Below, one piece after another: positions 1 through 9,606 of a DNA stretch of 64,000 bases. Numbering within the stretch: position 1 is the first letter of the stretch; each line of letters begins with the position of its first letter. The position numbers were made by a program, and so were the translations under genes. The stretch spans positions 205,945 to 269,944 of the forward strand of contig JAPPFC010000017.1 of the NCBI GenBank assembly GCA_028824015.1, read 5' to 3'. The notes under the pieces were generated by a model. It searched no databases. It was not told the origin of the DNA and was given only the letters and a program-made list of their open reading frames with translations. The stretch is from a bacterium. GTDB lineage: Bacteria; Actinomycetota; Acidimicrobiia; Spongiisociales; ZC4RG35.

Positions 1-215
1 GGGGAATCTTAACCCGCCGGAGTACGGGGTCCAGGCCATCCTCGGGGTCCTGCCCAGCAACAACAGACTCACCCGGCCTCCAGAGTGCGCGACGGCATCT
101 CATGGCAAGGATCGCCCCATTTCCCGGGGGAACTCCCCCGTACGGAGCTGGGTAAGGCCAAACGAGTCACGTACTGGAGTAGACGCACTTCTTGAGGTTG
201 CCGGGAAGGGCCGGA

Positions 216-854
216 CTACCCGCGGCGGGCCCGTTCCAGCAACTCGATCACCTGATGGTCGGGGGTGGGCCGGAAGTCGGCGTAGAAGTGACCGATTGCC
301 GAGAATCGCCGGGGAGTGGAGACGGCCACGAACTCGTCGGCGGCCTCGGAGAAGATGGCTGGAGCGTCAAAGGGAGCGACGGGCGCGGCCATTACCACCC
401 GATCTGCGCCCAGGCGGCGGGCAATGGCGCAGGCGGCCAGGGCAGTGGAACCGGTGGCGACCCCGTCATCGACGATTGCGGCTGTTTTCCCCGCAAGATC
501 CACCGCCGGGCGGCCCCGCCGGAACACTTCGGCCTGCCGTGCCATCTCCGCCCGCTCCCGGTCCACCAGGCGTTCTATGTGGTCGGCCCCTATGCGGAGT
601 CTTCTCACCCGGTCCCGGTCGATGATCTGTGTCCCGCCCTCCCCCAGGGCGCCTATCGCCAGCTCAGGCTGAAAGGGAGCGCCGAGCTTTCGCACCAGAA
701 GAACCTCAAGGGGGGCCGACAGCCGGCGGGCAACCTCGAAGCCCACCGGGATCCCGCCCCGGGGAAGCCCCAGCACCACGGTCCTCTCGCCTTTCAGGTG
801 TTCGAGACGGCGAGCCAGTTTGCGTCCGGCGTGGGAGCGGTTCATGAACCTCAC
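216..854 (-). CDS. Phosphoribosyltransferase family protein
   Basis: 212 aa ORF; PRTase-like fold pattern (VLGLPRGGIPVGFEVARRL ... TAAIVDDGVATGSTALAAC PRPP-binding loop). Confidence 0.88.
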   Translation of the reverse strand: MRFMNRSHAGRKLARRLEHLKGERTVVLGLPRGGIPVGFEVARRLSAPLEVLLVRKLGAPFQPELAIGALGEGGTQIIDRDRVRRLRIGADHIERLVDRERAEMARQAEVFRRGRPAVDLAGKTAAIVDDGVATGSTALAACAIARRLGADRVVMAAPVAPFDAPAIFSEAADEFVAVSTPRRFSAIGHFYADFRPTPDHQVIELLERARRG

Positions 855-967
855 CGCACTCTCCCGTCTTCCAGTCCAACTTCGGGGTGCGGGGCCTCCC
901 GGATCGGACGGCCGCCAACCCGGAACGTCACATTAAGCTGAGGGTAAGGAACGGAAGAGATGGTGTG

Positions 968-2017
968 ATGCCCTTTGTTGTGTTGGCGCAGACTTTGACG
1001 GACGCGTGCGGCGCTGCCCCGCAGGCTATCTGCCGGCTCGTGTTCGACGTGACCGGTAGCACCGGCGCGGCGCGTTTCGCCGATTTCGCGGCCCGTCCTG
1101 TCAAGGTCGTGGTCATCCTGGTGATTGCTTGGTTGGCCAACCGGATGGTACGGCGTTGGCTCAACCGGGCTGTAGAAGGTTGGTTGGAGCGGCGGGCGGC
1201 AGTGGCCGAGGCAGCCCGGGACCGCTCGGCCGAGGCCTCCGATCGTAAAGAGGGGGGACTTCGCGAAGCGGCGTTGCAACGCGCCAGCCTGATGCTCGAA
1301 CAGCAGGATCGGAGCACCCAGCGGACCAGGACCCTCGGGGCAGTGCTGCGGTCAATTGCCTCGATCGTGATCTACGGCATGGCCGTGATGATGTCCCTTG
1401 CCGAGTTCGACGTGAACTTGGGCCCCCTCATCGCCGGTGCCGGCATCGTGGGCGTGGCGGTCGGCTTCGGCGCCCAGAGTCTTGTCAAGGACTTCCTTAC
1501 CGGTGTGTTCATGCTGCTGGAAGACCAGTACGGCGTGGGGGACGTGGTCAACGTTGGCGAAACCGTCGGGGTTGTGGAGGCGGTGAAGCTCCGCACCACC
1601 CAAATCCGCGACATCAGCGGGACCGTTTGGTACATACCCAACGGGGAGATCCGTCGGGTAGCCAACCTGTCACAGGACTGGGGTCGGGCGGTGCTGGACC
1701 TCGAGGTGGCATACGACACCGACATCGAGAAGGCCAAGACGGTCATCAAGGAGGTGGCCGACGGGCTGTGGCGCGAGCAATTGCCGCACGCCACGATCAC
1801 CGAGGAGCCCACTATCGCAGGTATTCAGAGCTTCGGCGCAAGCGCCATCGCCATCCGGTTGATGGCCAAGACCGAGCCAGGCGAGCACTTCGCCACCGCT
1901 CGGGAACTGCGGGGCCGGATCAAGGCAGCCTTCGACGAGGCCGGAATCGAGATACCGTTCCCCCAGCGTACCGTGTGGATGAAGACCGAGCAGCCGCCTG
2001 ACGGTTCGACAGCCTAG
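968..2017 (+). CDS. MscS-family mechanosensitive ion channel
   Basis: Internal ATG at 968 in ORF 887..2017; TM segments and conserved MscS region (GVAVGFGAQSLVKDFLTGVFMLLEDQYGVGDVV, PNGEI). Confidence 0.9.
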   Translation: MPFVVLAQTLTDACGAAPQAICRLVFDVTGSTGAARFADFAARPVKVVVILVIAWLANRMVRRWLNRAVEGWLERRAAVAEAARDRSAEASDRKEGGLREAALQRASLMLEQQDRSTQRTRTLGAVLRSIASIVIYGMAVMMSLAEFDVNLGPLIAGAGIVGVAVGFGAQSLVKDFLTGVFMLLEDQYGVGDVVNVGETVGVVEAVKLRTTQIRDISGTVWYIPNGEIRRVANLSQDWGRAVLDLEVAYDTDIEKAKTVIKEVADGLWREQLPHATITEEPTIAGIQSFGASAIAIRLMAKTEPGEHFATARELRGRIKAAFDEAGIEIPFPQRTVWMKTEQPPDGSTA

Positions 2018-2085
2018 GCATCGCTCTCCCAATTCGACTGACTCGGCTCAGCGGCCGCACAATCCCACGACGAAAGACAGAAGAC

Positions 2086-2859
2086 ATGACCAATAGCAAC
2101 AGGTTGGAAGGCAGGGTGGCAGTGGTTACCGGGGCTGCCGCGGGGATCGGTCGCGCCACAGCGGAGTTGTTCGCCGAAGAGGGGGCCCGCGTGGTGCTGG
2201 CGGATATCGCCGGCGAGGCGGTGGAACGGGCCGCCGCTCAGATCCGGGAGACCGGAGCCGAGGCCGTTGCGGTGGTTGCGGATGTCTCCACCGAAGAGGG
2301 CGCGGAGGAGGTGGTAGGGACCGCGGAGCGCCGGTTTGGCCCGGTGGACGTCCTGGTGAACAACGCGGGAGTCGAACTGAAGAAGCTGGTAGAGGAGACC
2401 ACCCTTGCGGAGTGGGACCGGATCCTTCGCATCAACCTGACGTCGGCGTTCTTGATGTCCCGGCGGGTGCTCCCGAGCATGAAGGAGCGGCGGAGCGGCG
2501 TGATCGTGATGAACTCTTCAGTGGCGAATTTCATTGCGGGGGGTGGCACCACCGCCTACGGGGCGTCGAAGGCCGGGATGATGGCGCTGGCTCGGGGGAT
2601 GGCGATGGAGGGAGCGCCCTACGGGATCCGGGTCAACGCGGTGTGCCCGGGCGTGATCGACACCCCCATGAACGAGCGGAACCTATCCAGGGCCGAGGAC
2701 CCGGAAGCCATGCGGCAGTCCTGGTTCGACATCACACCGCTGGGACGAATGGGAACTCCCCGTGACGTCGCTCAGGCAATGCTGTTCCTGGCCAGCGACG
2801 AGTCGAGTTTCGTCACCGGGTTGCCGCTGGTAATCGACGGCGGGAGAATGATCCCTTAG
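2086..2859 (+). CDS. SDR family NAD(P)-dependent oxidoreductase
   Basis: TGAAAGIGRA, NNAGVE, YGASKAG and C-terminal GLPLVIDGG motifs. Confidence 0.93.
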   Translation: MTNSNRLEGRVAVVTGAAAGIGRATAELFAEEGARVVLADIAGEAVERAAAQIRETGAEAVAVVADVSTEEGAEEVVGTAERRFGPVDVLVNNAGVELKKLVEETTLAEWDRILRINLTSAFLMSRRVLPSMKERRSGVIVMNSSVANFIAGGGTTAYGASKAGMMALARGMAMEGAPYGIRVNAVCPGVIDTPMNERNLSRAEDPEAMRQSWFDITPLGRMGTPRDVAQAMLFLASDESSFVTGLPLVIDGGRMIP

Positions 2860-2895
2860 ATAGTTGTAGGGAGGACTCCGCAGGTCCCCCGGCAG

Positions 2896-3741
2896 CTATA
2901 CGGCCGCCACCTCTTCGTAGACCTCGGGCCGGCGGTCACGGTAGAAGGCCCAGTAGCGGCGCACCTCTTCCACCATGCCCAGGTCCAACTGGCGGATCAG
3001 CACCTCGTCCTCGGTGTCCGAGGCGGTCCCGCCCACTATCTCCCCGCGGGGATCGGCGAAGTAGGAGGAGCCGTAGTAGTCGGTGCCCTCGAGATCTTCG
3101 GCGCCCACCCGGTTGATGGCGCCGACGAAGTACTCGTTGGCGACCGCCGCGGCCGGCTGCTCCAACTGCCAGAGGTGTTTGGAGTGGCCCCGGGTGGTGG
3201 CGGAGGGGTTGAACACGATCCGGGCGCCCTTCAGGCCCAGCACCCTCCATCCCTCGGGGAAGTGGCGGTCATAGCAGATGTACACGCCGATCCTCCCCAC
3301 CGCAGTGTCGAAAACCGGGTAGCCCAGGTTGCCGGGCCGGAAGTAGAACTTCTCCCAAAATCCCAGCACCTGCGGTATGTGGGTCTTCCGATACTTGCCC
3401 AGGTAGGTACCGTCGGCGTCGATCACCGCCGCGGCGTTGAAGAAGGTGCCCTCGTCCACCACCTCGTATATGGGGACCACCATCACCATCCCGGTCTCTT
3501 TTGCCACGGCGATCATGCGTTGGATGGTCGGTCCGTCGGGTATCGGCTCTGCCCAGGAGTAATTGTCGCTGTCCTGAACCGTGCAGAAATAGGGGCTGTT
3601 GAAGATCTCCTGGAAACAGAGCACCTGGGCGCCCTGTTCGGCGGCGTCCCGGGCGTAGGAGATGTTCTTCTCCACCATGGACTCCTGGTCGCCGGTCCAC
3701 TCCGACTGGACCAGTGCGGCGCTCACCATTTGCTTGGACAT
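2896..3741 (-). CDS. Nitrilase-superfamily amidohydrolase, beta-ureidopropionase / N-carbamoyl hydrolase-like
   Basis: Glu-Lys-Cys layout: CFQEIFNSPYF, KYRKTHIPQ, GVYICYDRHFPEG. Confidence 0.88.
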   Translation of the reverse strand: MSKQMVSAALVQSEWTGDQESMVEKNISYARDAAEQGAQVLCFQEIFNSPYFCTVQDSDNYSWAEPIPDGPTIQRMIAVAKETGMVMVVPIYEVVDEGTFFNAAAVIDADGTYLGKYRKTHIPQVLGFWEKFYFRPGNLGYPVFDTAVGRIGVYICYDRHFPEGWRVLGLKGARIVFNPSATTRGHSKHLWQLEQPAAAVANEYFVGAINRVGAEDLEGTDYYGSSYFADPRGEIVGGTASDTEDEVLIRQLDLGMVEEVRRYWAFYRDRRPEVYEEVAAV

Positions 3742-3783
3742 GCAATCTCTCCTTCGCTGTAAGTCACATTCGGGTCCCGGCCA

Positions 3784-5301
3784 TCACGCGTCTTCGCTTG
3801 ACACTCCGGCCATCATCAGGCCGATTCCCTGCCGGTCGGCATCCTCGGCGCTCACCTCTCCCACGATGCGCCCCTCGTAGATGACTGCAATCCGGTCGGC
3901 CAAGCCCAGGATCTCGTCCAGGTCTTCGGAGATGAGCAGTATGGCGACCGACTTGGACCCGCGCTGCTCGATGAGCCGGTCGTGGATGTACTCGGCGGCC
4001 CCGATGTCCACTCCCCGGGTGGGTTGGGAAGCCAGCAGCACCGACGGTGAGCCGGAGAGTTCTCTGGCCAGGATCAGCTTCTGCAGGTTGCCTCCCGAGA
4101 GATTCGAGGCCGGAACGTCGAGTCCCGGGGTGGCGACGGAGAATTCATCCACCAGTTGCCGACTGCGTTGACGGATTTCTCCGTTGCGCAGGAAACCCCT
4201 CCGACTCATCGGAGGATGGCGATGGTTCACCAGGATCATGTTCTCAGAGACCGAGAAAGCTCCGATCGCGCCGTCCCGCTGGCGCTCCTCGGGAACATAG
4301 GCCAGCCCCGCCGCTCTGACCGTAGACGGTTTCTGGCCGGTTATGTCGGCGCCGTCGACTTCCACCGTGCCCGACTCAGGTTTCCGGAGACCGGCGATTG
4401 TCTCGGCCAACTCCCGCTGGCCGTTGCCGGAGACTCCGGCGATCCCCAGGATCTCTCCCTCCCGGACCGTCAGGCTCAGGTCTTGGAGGGCCGGCAGGCC
4501 CCGATCGCCCATCACGTTCAGGTTGCGGATGGTCAACCGGGCTCCCCCCGGCTCCATGGCCGGTTTGTCGGGAGCGAGTCGCACCGGACGCCCGACCATC
4601 ATGGAAGCCAGCATTTCGCGGGTGGCGTCTTGTGCCTCTACTTCTCCCATCACCCGCCCAAGGCGAAGCACGGTGATCCGGTCGCTGAGCGCCAGCACCT
4701 CGTGAAGCTTGTGGGAGATGAACACCAGACCTCGGCCGGCCCCGGCCATCTGCCGGAGGATCGTGAAGAGGTGATCCACCTCGCCGGGGGTGAGCACCGC
4801 GGTGGGCTCGTCCAACACCAGCAGTTTGACGTCGCGGTAAAGCGCTTTGATGATCTCGACCCGCTGGCGTTCTCCCACCGAGAGTTGCCAGATGTAGGCG
4901 TCCGGGTCAACCGCCAAGCCGTGAGACTCCGACAACTCCCGGACGCGATCGGAGACCTGCCGCAGATTCATACGCCCCCGCTTAGAGACGGTGCCCATCG
5001 CCACGTTCTCGGTGACCGTGAGAGAGGGCACCAGCATAAAGTGCTGATGCACCATCCCGATGCCGTGGTTAATTGCGTCGATCGGGCTGGTGATCCGGGT
5101 CGGAGCCCCCTCGATGAGGAGTTCGCCCTCGTCGGGCTGGTACAACCCGTAGAGGATCTTCATTAGGGTGCTCTTCCCGGCGCCGTTTTCTCCCAACAGG
5201 GTGTGCACCTCCCCGGCGCGCAGATCGAAGTTGACTCGATCATTGGCCAGCACGCCGGGGAAGCGCTTGACGATATCCCGCATCTCCAGGAGTTGCGTCA
5301 T
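3784..5301 (-). CDS. ABC transporter ATP-binding protein (double ABC domain, BMP/nucleoside import type)
   Basis: GENGAGKST Walker A, LSVGERQRVEI and LSGGNLQKLILAREL signatures, LLASQPTRGVDIGA; next to BMP and permease genes. Confidence 0.92.
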   Translation of the reverse strand: MTQLLEMRDIVKRFPGVLANDRVNFDLRAGEVHTLLGENGAGKSTLMKILYGLYQPDEGELLIEGAPTRITSPIDAINHGIGMVHQHFMLVPSLTVTENVAMGTVSKRGRMNLRQVSDRVRELSESHGLAVDPDAYIWQLSVGERQRVEIIKALYRDVKLLVLDEPTAVLTPGEVDHLFTILRQMAGAGRGLVFISHKLHEVLALSDRITVLRLGRVMGEVEAQDATREMLASMMVGRPVRLAPDKPAMEPGGARLTIRNLNVMGDRGLPALQDLSLTVREGEILGIAGVSGNGQRELAETIAGLRKPESGTVEVDGADITGQKPSTVRAAGLAYVPEERQRDGAIGAFSVSENMILVNHRHPPMSRRGFLRNGEIRQRSRQLVDEFSVATPGLDVPASNLSGGNLQKLILARELSGSPSVLLASQPTRGVDIGAAEYIHDRLIEQRGSKSVAILLISEDLDEILGLADRIAVIYEGRIVGEVSAEDADRQGIGLMMAGVSSEDA

Positions 5302-5335
5302 CGTTCCGTCACCCTGTTGGTTCCTTTCTATTGGG

Positions 5336-7360
5336 CTAGTTGGCGCCGGTGTCGATGGCGCCGGTGATGATTCCCTGGATCACCTCGTTGATCCCGGCGA
5401 ACATCTCAGGTGGTATATCAAAGGCCGGGTTGGGCTCCAAGACCAGTCCGCCGTTGGCGAGGTTGATCTCGTAGGCCTTGCCGCCCAGTGAACCGGCGGA
5501 GATGTCGGCGATGATCTGTCGCAGCACGACTTCCCACTTGTACACCTGGGATGCCACCACCAGGTCGGGCGCCAGGGCGGTCTGGTTGGCCTGGGTGCCG
5601 AACCACAGAGCGCCGGCGGTCTGGGCGACTCCGACCGCGCCGACCACCATCTGGGCCGATCCGGTCAGGACGTCCGCGCCGGCCGCGATGTGTGCCTGGG
5701 CGGCTTCGGAAGCCAACGCCACGTCACTGAACGAACCGATGTAGTTGATAAGAACGGTCACGTCGGGACCGGTGGCTACCGCTCCGTTGTGGAACCCGTC
5801 CACGTACAGCTTGGCGTCGCCCACCTCGATGGGACCGACCACGCCGATGACACTGGACTGGGAAAGGGCCGCGGCCACAACTCCCATCACAAAACCGCCC
5901 TGATCGGAGGCGGCGGTGTAGGCGGAGACGTTGGGCTGACCCAGCGTGTCGGCGGAGGTGCCCCACGCGAAGGCGGTGTCGGGGAAGTCCCCGGCGATCT
6001 CCTGCAGCGATCCTCCGTACTGGGAACCGTGGGCGATGACCAGGTCGTAGCCTTCCTCGGCGTACCCGCGGATGGCCGCGGCGGCGTCCTCGACTATGAA
6101 GGTCCCGTCGGTGATGGCCACCTCGGTGCCAGGCTGCTCCGCCACGATCACGTTCACCGCGTCCACGATGCTCTGCGTGAACGCCAGGTCATTGGAAGCG
6201 CTCGGGGCAACCACCGCGATCCGCAACGGCTCCATCGGCGCGGGCGGCGCCGCCATGGCTTCCATGGTGTTGATGGCGCCACTGACGATTCCGGATATGA
6301 CGATGTCGGCGCCGGCTCGGACCTCGGTGGGGAGGTTGAAGCCGTCGTTGAACTCGATCACCAACCCGCCGTTGGCGAGGTTGATCTCGTAGGCCTTGCC
6401 GCCCAGTGAACCGGCGGAGATGTCGGCGATGATCTGTCGCAGCACGACTTCCCACTTGTACACCTGGGATGCCACCACCAGGTCGGGCGCCAGGGCGGTC
6501 TGGTTGGCCTGGGTGCCGAACCACAGAGCGCCGGCGGTCTGGGCGACTCCGACCGCGCCGACCACCATCTGGGCCGATCCGGTCAGGACGTCCGCGCCGG
6601 CCGCGATGTGTGCCTGGGCGGCTTCGGAAGCCAACGCCACGTCACTGAACGAACCGATGTAGTTGATAAGAACGGTCACGTCGGGACCGGTGGCTACCGC
6701 TCCGTTGTGGAACCCGTCCACGTACAGCTTGGCGTCGCCCACCTCGATGGGACCGACCACGCCGATGACACTGGACTGGGAAAGGGCCGCGGCCACAACT
6801 CCCATCACAAAACCGCCCTGATCGGAGGCGGCGGTGTAGGCGGAGACGTTGGGCTGACCCAGCGTGTCGGCGGAGGTGCCCCACGCGAAGGCGGTGTCGG
6901 GGAAGTCCCCGGCGATCTCCTGCAGCGATCCTCCGTACTGGGAACCGTGGGCGATGACCAGGTCGTAGCCTTCCTCGGCGTACCCGCGGATGGCCGCGGC
7001 GGCGTCCTCGACTATGAAGGTCCCGTCGGTGATGGCCACCTCGGTACCCGGGTTCTCAGCCACGATCACGTTCACCGCGTCCACGATGCTCTGCGTGAAT
7101 GCCAGGTCGTTGGATGCGCTCGGGGCAACCACCGCGATGCGCAGCGGCTCCATCGGCATGTCCTCTTCGGGCATGTCTTCCTCGGGCATGTCCTCTTCGG
7201 GCATGTCCTCTTCGGGCGCCTCGGCGGCGGTCGTTTGAGGGGCGGCAGCCTCGGTGGTGGTGGGCTCCTCAGCGTCGTCTCCGCAGGCGGTGGCTATCAG
7301 AGCCAGGACCGCCAAGACGGCCAAAAGCCGGGCGAAACCCGGTTTCCTATGGGTAAGCAT
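5336..7360 (-). CDS. BMP-family substrate-binding lipoprotein with two tandem BMP domains
   Basis: Lipobox LIATACGDD after ATG at 7360; the block LRIAVVAPSASNDLAFTQSIVDAVNVIVAE...GKAYEINLANGG occurs twice in one ORF. Confidence 0.88.
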   Translation of the reverse strand: MLTHRKPGFARLLAVLAVLALIATACGDDAEEPTTTEAAAPQTTAAEAPEEDMPEEDMPEEDMPEEDMPMEPLRIAVVAPSASNDLAFTQSIVDAVNVIVAENPGTEVAITDGTFIVEDAAAAIRGYAEEGYDLVIAHGSQYGGSLQEIAGDFPDTAFAWGTSADTLGQPNVSAYTAASDQGGFVMGVVAAALSQSSVIGVVGPIEVGDAKLYVDGFHNGAVATGPDVTVLINYIGSFSDVALASEAAQAHIAAGADVLTGSAQMVVGAVGVAQTAGALWFGTQANQTALAPDLVVASQVYKWEVVLRQIIADISAGSLGGKAYEINLANGGLVIEFNDGFNLPTEVRAGADIVISGIVSGAINTMEAMAAPPAPMEPLRIAVVAPSASNDLAFTQSIVDAVNVIVAEQPGTEVAITDGTFIVEDAAAAIRGYAEEGYDLVIAHGSQYGGSLQEIAGDFPDTAFAWGTSADTLGQPNVSAYTAASDQGGFVMGVVAAALSQSSVIGVVGPIEVGDAKLYVDGFHNGAVATGPDVTVLINYIGSFSDVALASEAAQAHIAAGADVLTGSAQMVVGAVGVAQTAGALWFGTQANQTALAPDLVVASQVYKWEVVLRQIIADISAGSLGGKAYEINLANGGLVLEPNPAFDIPPEMFAGINEVIQGIITGAIDTGAN
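5449..6127. repeat. Copy A of an internal 918-bp-period repeat within the BMP gene
   Basis: Line-by-line reading matches 6367..7045 with no differences found; flanks are diverged but homologous. Confidence 0.93.
6367..7045. repeat. Copy B of the internal 918-bp-period repeat within the BMP gene
   Basis: Identical to 5449..6127 by eye. Confidence 0.93.
7155..7219. repeat. 15-bp tandem repeat encoding (E)EDMP x4 linker
   Basis: gggcatgtcctcttc-type units; protein EEDMPEEDMPEEDMPEEDMP after the lipobox. Confidence 0.85.
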
Positions 7361-7413
7361 TGGTTCTGCTCCTTGGGTTGAGAGGTTTATTGGTTGTCGA
7401 GTGAGAAATCTCA

Positions 7414-8355
7414 TTATCCCCCCCTGATGAAAGGCTTGGTGAGGGCAGTTGGCGCCCTGAATCGGCGGGCGGCCACCACCAACGCCAGCACCGTTATCAC
7501 CGCAGGGATCATGGCGGCCAGGTCGGAGGCGCCCAGCGGGATGATGCCCCTGGTCTTGAGCAGCAACACTACCGCCGACACCATCCCGTAGACCAGTGAC
7601 CCGGCCATCACTCCCAGGGGTCTCCATGCGCCGAAGTAGACCAGGGCGATGGCGATGAAGCCCTGGGCATTGGTGAGGTTCTGCTGGAAGATGCCCAGCC
7701 CGATGGCCAGCACCGCTCCGGCCGCTCCGGCGAGGATTCCTCCGATCGTCACCGCCGCGTAGCGGACCCTCGTCACGCTGATGCCCTGGGAGTCGGCCGC
7801 CTCCGGGTTTTCTCCCACTGCGCGGATGTTCATCCCGAACCGGGTCCGATTGATGATCACCGTGGAGACCGGGATGGCCAGGAAAGCGAGGTAGATGGGG
7901 ATGCTGTGATTGAAGAACAGGTCTCCCACCACGGGGATCTCCGAGAGGAAGGGTATGGGGGACTTCTGGAAAGAGGCGGCGGGCAGGGGAGTCCCCACCA
8001 GCTTCTGGAACAGCAGGTCACTCATCCCCAGCCCGAACAGGTAGACGCCGATTCCGCTGATGCCCTGCTCAGCCAGAAGGGAGACGCTGATCACCGAGGA
8101 GAGAAGTCCCAGGACCAGCCCGACTCCCAACCCGACCGCCAATCCCAGCCAGGGGCTCTGGGTCTTGAGCGTTGTGAAATAGCCGCCGAACGCCCCCAGG
8201 AGCATGATCCCGTCCACTCCCAGGTTGAGGACTCCGCTCCTTTGCCCGAATGCCTCTCCCAGGGAGGCCAGCAGTAGCGGGACCGCCAGCCGGATCCCGG
8301 ACGAGAGGGTGGCCACTATAACCGTGGCGCTGAAGATGTCAGCCATGTTCGTCAT
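7414..8355 (-). CDS. ABC transporter permease (BMP/nucleoside family)
   Basis: Multi-TM; FGQRSGVLNLGVDGIMLLGAFGGYF and VGENPEAADSQGISVTRVRY typical of nucleoside ABC permeases. Confidence 0.9.
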   Translation of the reverse strand: MTNMADIFSATVIVATLSSGIRLAVPLLLASLGEAFGQRSGVLNLGVDGIMLLGAFGGYFTTLKTQSPWLGLAVGLGVGLVLGLLSSVISVSLLAEQGISGIGVYLFGLGMSDLLFQKLVGTPLPAASFQKSPIPFLSEIPVVGDLFFNHSIPIYLAFLAIPVSTVIINRTRFGMNIRAVGENPEAADSQGISVTRVRYAAVTIGGILAGAAGAVLAIGLGIFQQNLTNAQGFIAIALVYFGAWRPLGVMAGSLVYGMVSAVVLLLKTRGIIPLGASDLAAMIPAVITVLALVVAARRFRAPTALTKPFIRGG

Positions 8356-9577
8356 CCTCCCCGGATGGAGGCGAGTCGGGTTCGTCGCTCTCGGACGCCG
8401 CGGCGGCTATCGAAGAGACGCTCCGCTCCTCTCGCTCTTTCAGTTGTCGGCGGTACCGGTCGAGGCTCACCACGAACAGGACGACCAGCCCGTTGAGCGC
8501 CAGCACCAGGGCGGTGGGGACCTGTGCCGCCCTCTGCAGGGCGATCGCACCCACCAGCAGGCCTCCGAACAGGAACGACGAGGGAATCGTCCAGAGGGGG
8601 TGCAGGCCGCCGAAGAGCGCCGTCACTATCCCGTTGAACCCCGCGCTCCCGGTGAACCCGATGGTGCTCCCGTCGGTCACCATCCGGTGTCCCTCGGATC
8701 CCAGCACCAGGATTGCGCCCGCCAGCCCGGACATTGCCCCGCTGAGTGTCAAGGCCCAGACCACGTTCTTCTCCACCGACATCCCCGCATAGCGGGCTGC
8801 GTCGGCGGAAAGGCCGACCGCCCGCAGACGGTAGCCGGAGGTTGTTCTCCACAGCAGCACATACACGAGGACCGCCGCCCCCACCGCGATCAAGGGTCCA
8901 ATGTGAAGCCGCCCACCCTCCACGAACAGCGGCAGGTCGGTGCTTTCGGGCAAGCGGGCGGTCTGGGGAATCCGGGTGCCCCGTTCGATCTCCATCGGGT
9001 CGATGAGAGGGTCTCTGAGCAGCCAGTTCATAGCCTGCACCGCCACCACGTTGAGCATGATGGTGCTGAGGATCTCGTTCACCCCGAAGTAGGCCTTCAG
9101 CGCTCCGGGAATGGCGCCCCAGAGCGCTCCTCCCGCCACTCCGGCCGCCAGCGACAGCGGCAGGGCTATCCAGGCCGGAACGTCCGTCATCCCCAGGGCG
9201 GTAATGGTGGAGGCCAGCGCTCCCGACACCATCTGGCCCTCCCCTCCGATGTTGATCACATTTGCCCGGAAGGCGATGGTGATGCCCACTCCCACCAGTA
9301 GGAGGGGAGTTGACTTCAGAGCCGTCTCCACCAGGGCGCCCGAACTCCCGAACGCCCCCTTGGCCATTGCCCAGAAACCGGTGAAGGGATTGGCGCCCAA
9401 CGCCGCCAGCATCACCGCGCCGATAGCAAACGCGCCCAGCACGGCCAGCACCGGCACGCTGTAGGACAGTAAGTGGGAACCCAGACGGGAACGGCGCACC
9501 GCGGCCTCCGAGGGTTCCCGGGAAGTCATCCCGTTCCACCCCCGGGCGCTTCGAGAAGGGTTCTGTGGACGAGCCAC
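8339..9577 (-). CDS. ABC transporter permease (BMP/nucleoside family)
   Basis: Multi-TM; FRANVINIGGEGQMVSGALAS, GVNEILSTIMLN. Confidence 0.9.
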   Translation of the reverse strand: MARPQNPSRSARGWNGMTSREPSEAAVRRSRLGSHLLSYSVPVLAVLGAFAIGAVMLAALGANPFTGFWAMAKGAFGSSGALVETALKSTPLLLVGVGITIAFRANVINIGGEGQMVSGALASTITALGMTDVPAWIALPLSLAAGVAGGALWGAIPGALKAYFGVNEILSTIMLNVVAVQAMNWLLRDPLIDPMEIERGTRIPQTARLPESTDLPLFVEGGRLHIGPLIAVGAAVLVYVLLWRTTSGYRLRAVGLSADAARYAGMSVEKNVVWALTLSGAMSGLAGAILVLGSEGHRMVTDGSTIGFTGSAGFNGIVTALFGGLHPLWTIPSSFLFGGLLVGAIALQRAAQVPTALVLALNGLVVLFVVSLDRYRRQLKEREERSVSSIAAAASESDEPDSPPSGEDDEHG

Positions 9578-9606
9578 TTTGAGAAGGGTCTCTTCACAAT
9601 GTGGAC

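Noticed and set aside
1-215. GC-rich leader at the window start with hairpin CGGGGGAactCCCCCG
   Set aside because: No tRNA, ORF or promoter support; may be a terminator for the minus-strand gene but too weak to call.
5418-6524. Possible inverted or mobile repeat suggested by duplicated small ORFs (e.g. at 5478 and 6396)
   Set aside because: Explained by the in-frame direct duplication of the BMP domain; no inverted ends, target duplications or transposase.
7155-7219. Short tandem repeats as a CRISPR-like array
   Set aside because: 15-bp contiguous coding repeats (EEDMP) with no spacers; a flexible linker.
7361-7627. N-terminal extension of the BMP ORF (start at 7627)
   Set aside because: Antisense-like composition overlapping the permease gene; the lipoprotein signal starts at 7360.
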